Positions 54,201-58,223 of a stretch of DNA of 58,223 bases are shown one piece after another (the stretch's first letter is position 1; every line of letters begins with the position of its first letter). The translations under genes and the position numbers were made by a program. Origin of the DNA: Phycisphaeraceae bacterium. GTDB taxonomy: Bacteria > Planctomycetota > Phycisphaerae > Phycisphaerales > Phycisphaeraceae. The notes under the pieces are model-generated. The model saw nothing but the letters and a program-made list of their open reading frames with translations, ran no database searches and was not told the DNA's origin. Where the stretch lies: the NCBI GenBank assembly GCA_002704825.1, contig PAIY01000199.1, forward strand, positions 1 through 58,223, written 5' to 3'.

Positions 54201-54661
54201 TTTACGAAGAGCTGGTTTACCAGGGCATCCGTCCTGCATTTGTCAGCGAATCACAGATTCTCTCCGGTAAACTCAGCGAGTTTGAACAGGTTGTTTTGCC
54301 TTCGACGAAATATCTGCATGACAAGGTTGCTGCCAGGCTGGTGGATTATGGGCAATCCGGGAAGCTGATCATCGCCGGACAATTGCCCACGCACGATCAA
54401 TACATCCGGCCGTTGCGTGTGTCGTTTGAAGGTTTGCCAACATTACTCGAGCAACTTGCCGTGAAGCGACCGGTGCAAAGCAATATCCAAAGCCATGATC
54501 GAATCTGGTGGCGTGTTGCAAAGGATGGCGACGGCTGGCTGGTCTTTACTGCCAACCTCAGTGAGACGACATTCCACGCAACGTTTCAATGTGATGGTCA
54601 GATCGTCCAGAAGGCATTGGCTCCCAGAGAACCGGTACTGTTTCGCATGGCCGCGGAGTGA
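51248..54661 (+). CDS. secreted GH42-like (GH-A clan) glycoside hydrolase with CBM-like modules
   Basis: 1137 residues from the ATG at 51248 (a GTG at 51239 is in frame). Signal peptide (LASVIVLLASSLAYGQ). Residues about 20-170: jelly-roll module (NLLQNPGFENKLDAW). About 190-380: CBM9/DOMON-like module (VQVNGELSEWNAS, AIPWEAIYATG). About 575-900: barrel with FADFAANI-type entry, LLLSPHYFPGWALEKYPD, candidate acid/base Glu in ICLTNEPVYTD and nucleophile Glu in PVINTEDHVI. Then a Rossmann-like domain (VGIVYSDTAAIHDLEYAKS) typical of the GH42 trimerisation region. Probably a beta-galactosidase or related exo-enzyme. Third gene of the LacI, prepilin, enzyme set; a TAAAAT box near 51223 may give it an extra promoter. 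Confidence 0.82.
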   Translation: MHYQLASVIVLLASSLAYGQINLLQNPGFENKLDAWQTHISRDAKVTFKTVTDPADEKNTILEVTNQSPRTPHVFGRVIQVVKVTPQTRYRMGFRIKTQNASGMIFGGGHGWKVRRDVPSGTYDWKELSFVYTTGPDQKEFMFHVIFEGLSEKIWIDDVFFQDMSWVDAASSVKVTPRTVSELGDERFYPAHKTLSVQVNGELSEWNASQFITIPGSISDELSTKLSLQYDDANLYLAIVCSDDKHVAYPGADMWVGDSVQFAFAHGDVYGPEYGVTVIDGKAQLWCWQQGTRKLVNDAVKRACSQSDKTITYELAIPWEAIYATGKPKDRFKFCLLTNDNDGQGRKGWINWTPGIAVGKDPHNFVDIVLTENQPSLLLSSAGRTTVLGSMVQFKAMLFNPTGKTYASELDMGFTRKHVEIPAKGVSVVSYCRQLKVAGEHVEHLRFAELSDESHIEVSGYSKADLLSRVSGIAERLPALENRVAQCQQKGLACDDQVVDVATIRKFIPYIREDIAKDHFSRASWAMDELDVLHQRALRELDDLLAGNIKPLDVQRYVTSKVTANGLAFSAKTVTHADPTPKERDLFFVGYGHFGTAKQDMPIFSDFAANIIQFEIGPNRIIKAPRHDGEDFYIDPSGADDVVQLLKTAQRSNVTVSLLLSPHYFPGWALEKYPDLNHYKGGFLKYAIHHPMAEKIIKAYLQTLIPLVKDSPALHSICLTNEPVYTDSSRDRFTQQRWATYLKKQHRTLENLNELYDASYTAFSQVPIPRFDVSNQTPIYYDWCQFNDERFAGWHQWMIDIIHAIKPDLPCHAKIMAHPFWASDGVSAVQFASISDYNGCDATWYYQPDGKDSGLTKFLWYEVLASMANKPVINTEDHVIPDRDTRYIPEHAKHIATDLWMGAVAGRGASILWVWERVYNRYHDLSDSILNRPDCVAMVGRTALNLNRHVREIKLLQDTPPQVGIVYSDTAAIHDLEYAKSTQSIYEELVYQGIRPAFVSESQILSGKLSEFEQVVLPSTKYLHDKVAARLVDYGQSGKLIIAGQLPTHDQYIRPLRVSFEGLPTLLEQLAVKRPVQSNIQSHDRIWWRVAKDGDGWLVFTANLSETTFHATFQCDGQIVQKALAPREPVLFRMAAE

Positions 54662-54693
54662 GTTTTGTGAGTGATCATGCAGGTTCATTCATT

Positions 54694-54778
54694 CGTCACT
54701 CCCGCGCAGGCGGGAGTCCAGTGGAACTTGCAGGCGTCATCAGAATGCCACTGGATTCCCGCCTGCGCGGGAATGACG
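54694..54778. repeat. 85-bp REPIN-like element (copy 3)
   Basis: Same length and orientation as the copy at 51103, differing at only a few positions; it lies 33 bases after the GH42-like stop. Copies 2 and 3 bracket that gene. Confidence 0.85.
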
Positions 54779-54813
54779 AAATGAGACGTCGTGTCAAAAC
54801 GCTCAGTTTTCAT

Positions 54814-54859
54814 GTCTTTATCTGTGTTCATCTGTGTGTATCTGTGGTTAAAAAATGCC
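54814..54859. repeat. AACCACAGAT-type repeat, inverted copy
   Basis: GTCTTTATCTGTGTTCATCT then GTGTGTATCTGTGGTTA and an A-rich tail. It is the reverse complement of the family seen at 12337-12366. Confidence 0.5.
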
Positions 54860-54961
54860 TTGAACATGCAGACGCGGCGATCGCGCCGAGCGATCAAGGC
54901 AACCCGTGCCGCCGGAGCGACACGGCTTTGGTTGGCGTGTCGACGTGATGCATCGCGCATT

Positions 54962-54999
54962 AAAAAACAGGCGTGCATCGCTGGGGATACACGCCTGTT
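54962..54999 (-). terminator. intrinsic terminator of the redoxin gene
   Basis: On the minus strand ACAGGCGTG (54998-54990) pairs perfectly with CACGCCTGT (54975-54967), followed by TTTTTT. It lies 47 bases after the stop at 55046. Confidence 0.88.
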
Positions 55000-55045
55000 C
55001 AAAACAGTGCTTCCGTCATGGGGGAATGACGGATCAGCGGGATGA

Positions 55046-55666
55046 TCAATACTTCACGCCACAGCCATAGGGCTTGGTGATCGGGTTGGGAACTTCCTTG
55101 CCAGCCATGTGGGCGTCGAGCGCTTCAGCCACATAGTTGGTTGCTGAACTGATGTCGCTGGAGCGGGGGGACTTGATGCTGTCGATGGCGCCCTGGTAGA
55201 TGAGGTTGCCATCGGGAGCGATGATGAACATGTGCGGGGTGGTCTTGGCACCGTACATCTTGCCAACCTTGCCATCTTCATCCAACAGCACGGCGGTGGA
55301 GGCCATCTTGTGATCCTTGGCAGCCTGCATCCAACCGTTTGCGGTCAGGTGTCCCTGCTTGCCCGGTGCTGAGGAGCAGATACTCAACCAGACGACACCT
55401 TTTTCGGTGTACTGCTTCTGCAGGCTTTGCATGTTGCCCGGACCATAGTGTTTCTTGACGAACGGACACTGGTGGTTGATCCATTCCAGGACAACGTACT
55501 TGTCTTTGTAGTCCGAAAGGCTGACGGTTTTGCCATGGGAATTCTTGAGTTCAAAGCCCGGTGCCGTCTTGCCGTTTTCGACACCTGCAAAGGTGGCGGG
55601 GGTCATGCTTGCGATGATGGCAAGCACAGCTAGTGAAGCGAGATTTCTGATCCATTTGATAGACAT
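55046..55666 (-). CDS. secreted AhpC/TSA-type redoxin (thioredoxin-fold)
   Basis: 206 residues; AAGGAG lies before the ATG at 55666. Signal peptide (LASLAVLAIIASMTPATFA), then a thioredoxin fold: APGFELKNSHGKTVSLSDYK, the active-site region WINHQCPFVKKHYG with C67 as the single cysteine at the usual CxxC place (second position Val), and AKTTPHMFIIAPDGNLIYQG with the cis-Pro motif TTP. It is a one-Cys peroxiredoxin/redoxin type acting in the periplasm. The DsbD-N protein gene 98 bases upstream on the same strand could supply or use reducing power. Confidence 0.87.
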   Translation of the reverse strand: MSIKWIRNLASLAVLAIIASMTPATFAGVENGKTAPGFELKNSHGKTVSLSDYKDKYVVLEWINHQCPFVKKHYGPGNMQSLQKQYTEKGVVWLSICSSAPGKQGHLTANGWMQAAKDHKMASTAVLLDEDGKVGKMYGAKTTPHMFIIAPDGNLIYQGAIDSIKSPRSSDISSATNYVAEALDAHMAGKEVPNPITKPYGCGVKY

Positions 55667-55764
55667 GTGTTTCTCCTTGTTATGAAACGTGTCTTAGCTT
55701 CTATATTTCACGTTGACACTCTGCCAACGTCATGAGGTTGAATTGTCTGTGAGGATGTGGGGAG

Positions 55765-56604
55765 TTAAGGCTTGACCGCGGCATCAACCGCATAGGCCTT
55801 GGGGGGCTTGTCGTGTGGGTTGGCAACGACGACACCACGGACCTGCGTGATCGTCTTGGGAGCGTACATCGACAGCGCAACCGTGATGGTGGTCACCTTG
55901 CCTTTGACGGTGACTTCCTGCTCACTGCCTAACTCAATCAGTGATTCATCGCTGGCATGGAACACCGCGTGAGGCAAAGCCATGGTCGGCAGTGTGATCG
56001 TGAGTTTGCGATCTTTAATACTCACCGATTGTTCATCAGCAGCAAGCGGTTTGGGCAACTGCGTCAATGTCGTTTTGAATAACGCTTCGTTGGCAGGATC
56101 GACCTTCGGTGTCACATCCTTCACCGGCAAGGTGATCGACAGTGAAGCGCGACCGGGAATACAGGCTTCCTTGCAGACGAGCCAACTCACTTGGGCTTTG
56201 ATCGTCAGCGAATCATCAGTGATCTGCCTGGGGGCGGTGATCGGGACAGTCAGCAGGGCAGGGCCTTCGTAACCAAGACCAAGAATGCCACCCATCTCAA
56301 AGACATGCGGCGTGGGCCATTGAATATCACCGGCATTGAATCCAGCGGGGAGTTCCCATTGGATTTTGGTCGGCAGGCCAGACTCACCGGGGTTGATCCA
56401 GTAGGTATGCCAACCGTCATCGGGGGTCACCAGCACACCGAGCAGAAAAGTCTGTCCCGGTTGAATGGAAGTCTGTTGTGACAGGAGGGTTGCCTTGGCC
56501 GGTGAACGACCGAACAATCCCTGCGCCTGTGTCACAGGCGTCAGGCATCCAGCAATCAGCAAACACACGACACTGAATATGGCAAGGCGGTCTGACATGC
56601 GCAT
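55765..56604 (-). CDS. exported protein with DsbD N-terminal-type domain
   Basis: 279 residues from the ATG at 56604 (AAGGA four bases upstream; ATG 56598 is also possible). Signal peptide ending TPVTQAQ. The domain has FLLGVLVTPDDGWHTYWINP, YEGPALLTVP and the cysteine pair in VSWLVCKEACIPG, the signature of the alpha domain of DsbD. No DsbD membrane or thioredoxin domain follows, so this is a free-standing alpha-type domain. It may pass electrons in the periplasm, perhaps to the redoxin encoded next. The last 100 residues are beta-rich and unassigned. Confidence 0.85.
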   Translation of the reverse strand: MRMSDRLAIFSVVCLLIAGCLTPVTQAQGLFGRSPAKATLLSQQTSIQPGQTFLLGVLVTPDDGWHTYWINPGESGLPTKIQWELPAGFNAGDIQWPTPHVFEMGGILGLGYEGPALLTVPITAPRQITDDSLTIKAQVSWLVCKEACIPGRASLSITLPVKDVTPKVDPANEALFKTTLTQLPKPLAADEQSVSIKDRKLTITLPTMALPHAVFHASDESLIELGSEQEVTVKGKVTTITVALSMYAPKTITQVRGVVVANPHDKPPKAYAVDAAVKP

Positions 56605-56740
56605 ACTTTCCTTAGTTAAGCTGCAAGTCTGTACCCAACACAACGCACTGCGGTTGATAATCATTCCATCAGACCGGGAAAAATTCAATCTTTTTTTCCG
56701 AAGTCCCCCGGATGGTGCGTCTAAATCCTTGATTGACAAT

Positions 56741-56780
56741 GAAAATAAAAACAGGATCGTACCTAAGTGATACGATCCTG
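56741..56780 (-). terminator. intrinsic terminator of the Gfo/Idh/MocA gene
   Basis: On the minus strand CAGGATCGTA (56780-56771) pairs perfectly with TACGATCCTG (56761-56752), followed by TTTTTATTTTC. It lies 80 bases after the stop at 56861. A weaker T-run on the + side (56788-56793) makes it possibly two-way. Confidence 0.85.
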
Positions 56781-56860
56781 CTTGGTGTTTTTTCAGTGAG
56801 ATGTCATTACGAAACGCTTGACATCTCGGATGCTTTTATGATTCTTCCGGGCCGGGGGAG

Positions 56861-57907
56861 TTAGCGAAGGCTGATTTTCTTGGCCTTACCGGTCTTGGCG
56901 GATTCCATCGCAGAGATGATGATGTCGATGGCACGGTAGCCTTCCATCCCATCAATGCTGGGCTTCTTACGGTTCTGGATGCAATCGGTGAACATGTCCG
57001 AGACACCTGAGCCGACTTGTTCGGTGTTGGTTGCGACCTTGCCGACCTTGTGGAATTCAGCCTGTCCATTTTTGTAAAGGACCTTGACGCCGAATTCCTT
57101 GCAACGGCTGATGAGCATGACGCCGTTTTCGCAGTACAGGGTGGTGCCGTTGTCTTCCATGTTGCCGTAGTTGGTCCAACTGATGGTCATGGTGCCGAGG
57201 GTGCCGGACTTGGACTTCATGGAGATGTAGGCATTGTCATCAATGTTGATGATCTTGCCTTTGTCGTTGGTTTTGTCGAGGGTGCCGATGAAGCCGGTGA
57301 CTTCGACGAACTCTTCACCGAGCAGGTAGCGCATGAGGTCGGCCTTGTGGACACCCAGATCACCGGTGACACCCATGACCGCTTTGTTCTTGACGAAGAA
57401 CCAGCTTGCTGCACCGTCCTGTGACCAGCCGTCCGGGCCGCCGTGCTTGAAGGTGGTTTCAAAGGAAAGGACTTTACCGAGCTTGCCGGTTTCCAGCACT
57501 TCCTTGGCCTTGACGTGCGGGGCCATGAGACGTTGGTTCATACCGATCATCAGATACTTGCGCTTCTGCTTGGCGGTGGCGATCATCTTCTTGGCATCGG
57601 CACGGGTGGTTGCCATCGGCTTTTCGACCAGGACGTGACATCCGGCTTTGAGACTGTCGATGGTCTGCTGAGCGTGCAGGTAGTTGGGCGTGGCGACGAC
57701 GACGGCATCGAGCTTTTCGTCTGCCAACATCTTCTTGTAATCGTAGTAAGGCTTGGCATCGTACTTTTCGCAGACCATGTTGCAGCGGTCTTTGTTGATG
57801 TCGACGATGGCAACAAGCTCAGCGTTGGGATTGTTGTAGATTTCGGGAACGTGACGGAACTGGGCAATTGAGCCGGCGCCGATGACGCCATATTTAACCG
57901 TAGCCAT
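56861..57907 (-). CDS. Gfo/Idh/MocA-family NAD(P)-dependent oxidoreductase
   Basis: 348 residues from the ATG at 57907 (AGGAG eight bases upstream); the frame continues upstream to 57985 without support. Rossmann start VKYGVIGAGSIAQFRHVPEI, catalytic-type lysine in CHVLVEKPMATT, and the substrate-side motif TGDLGVHKADLMRYLLG with the conserved His. Such enzymes oxidise or reduce sugars or inositols in the cytoplasm. No transporter or isomerase adjoins it here. It fits a sugar-degrading lifestyle but its substrate cannot be named. Confidence 0.9.
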   Translation of the reverse strand: MATVKYGVIGAGSIAQFRHVPEIYNNPNAELVAIVDINKDRCNMVCEKYDAKPYYDYKKMLADEKLDAVVVATPNYLHAQQTIDSLKAGCHVLVEKPMATTRADAKKMIATAKQKRKYLMIGMNQRLMAPHVKAKEVLETGKLGKVLSFETTFKHGGPDGWSQDGAASWFFVKNKAVMGVTGDLGVHKADLMRYLLGEEFVEVTGFIGTLDKTNDKGKIINIDDNAYISMKSKSGTLGTMTISWTNYGNMEDNGTTLYCENGVMLISRCKEFGVKVLYKNGQAEFHKVGKVATNTEQVGSGVSDMFTDCIQNRKKPSIDGMEGYRAIDIIISAMESAKTGKAKKISLR

Positions 57908-58223
57908 GAATGACTCCTGTTTGAGGGTGAATGATAATTTGGCTTCTGGCACGCGAATGTCGAAGGTGCTGATGTCGCGCGTCATACACTGTGTAGACCG
58001 GACAGTTTAGTGTGAATTATATAAAATTGCACGTCAACAAACGATTGGATTGGCTTTTGGGGCTTTGGCGAAAGGCCTGGGGTATTCGTTAGCTGGTTTT
58101 AACCACGAAGCGGCTGTGTTGTTTGTCAAGGGCTTTGCCTCAAGCGCCGGCAGCTTTTTTCCCCGGAAGGGCTTGGGCCTGAGCACAAAGCGTATTCAAG
58201 TGCACCAACAACTTCCGGGCACA
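57908..58223. other. intergenic right end, no gene seen
   Basis: A leftward -10 TATAAT (58021-58016) may serve the oxidoreductase gene; no good -35 stands at 16-18 bp. The last 150 bases show no convincing coding frame, and nothing else could be assigned. Confidence 0.3.

Noticed and set aside
56661-56720. Imperfect hairpin upstream of the DsbD-N gene
   Set aside because: Stem broken by bulges and no U-run; not convincing as a terminator or riboswitch.
1-58223. tRNA, rRNA, prophage, integrase or toxin-antitoxin genes
   Set aside because: I looked for them by eye (cloverleaf-like ends, TTCGA arms, tyrosine recombinase motifs, small paired genes) and saw none I could support.

Overview
The window looks like chromosome of a Gram-negative bacterium of the PVC group, most likely Planctomycetota, class Phycisphaerae (inference). 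The grounds are eight prepilin-type N-terminal methylation proteins beside LacI, GntR and AraC regulators, secreted beta-helix, beta-propeller and (beta/alpha)8 carbohydrate enzymes, TPR/peptidase-MA and TMTC-like membrane proteins, and an LpxI-type lipid A gene. I saw no tRNA, rRNA, CRISPR array, transposase or integrase.

Layout. 1-6.8 kb: a zinc-ribbon membrane protein (cut by the left edge), a TPR/metallopeptidase, and an operon of class V aminotransferase, SppA lipoprotein and zinc-ribbon/VWA-like protein. 6.9-10.9 kb: two tandem copies of a divergent AraC / prepilin-like cassette; the first holds an extra 351-bp segment with a long, G-U-containing stem-loop that ends in a U-run (candidate small RNA). 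11.1-17 kb: Y-family polymerase, a secreted glycoside-hydrolase-like gene flanked by two copies of the last codons of the polymerase gene, and mtnA. 17.2-32.4 kb: beta-propeller lyase-like proteins, LacI regulators, prepilin-like genes and a beta-helix protein. 32.6-40 kb: housekeeping (CPBP protease, PepA, LpxI, glutamine synthetase, TMTC-like protein). 40.2-54.7 kb: three near-perfect regulator / prepilin / secreted enzyme operons. 55-58 kb: redoxin, DsbD-N protein and a Gfo/Idh/MocA oxidoreductase.

Main message. There are exactly eight sugar-type regulators and eight prepilin-like genes, paired one to one, and five of the eight pairs continue into a secreted polysaccharide-active protein. 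Four have the order regulator, prepilin, enzyme, with gaps as small as a 4-bp ATGA overlap. This suggests a modular system in which each polysaccharide locus makes its own pseudopilin together with its own enzyme, possibly a substrate-specific surface fibre or secretion adaptor. The pairing is seen in the sequence; the function is inference.

Regulation. Several regulator promoters are readable as sigma70-type -35/-10 pairs with direct or inverted repeats in the spacer or just downstream, consistent with autoregulation. Two divergent LacI genes at 48.9-49.2 kb appear to be leaderless. Intergenic gaps carry several families of palindromic interspersed repeats, including three 85-bp REPIN-like elements.
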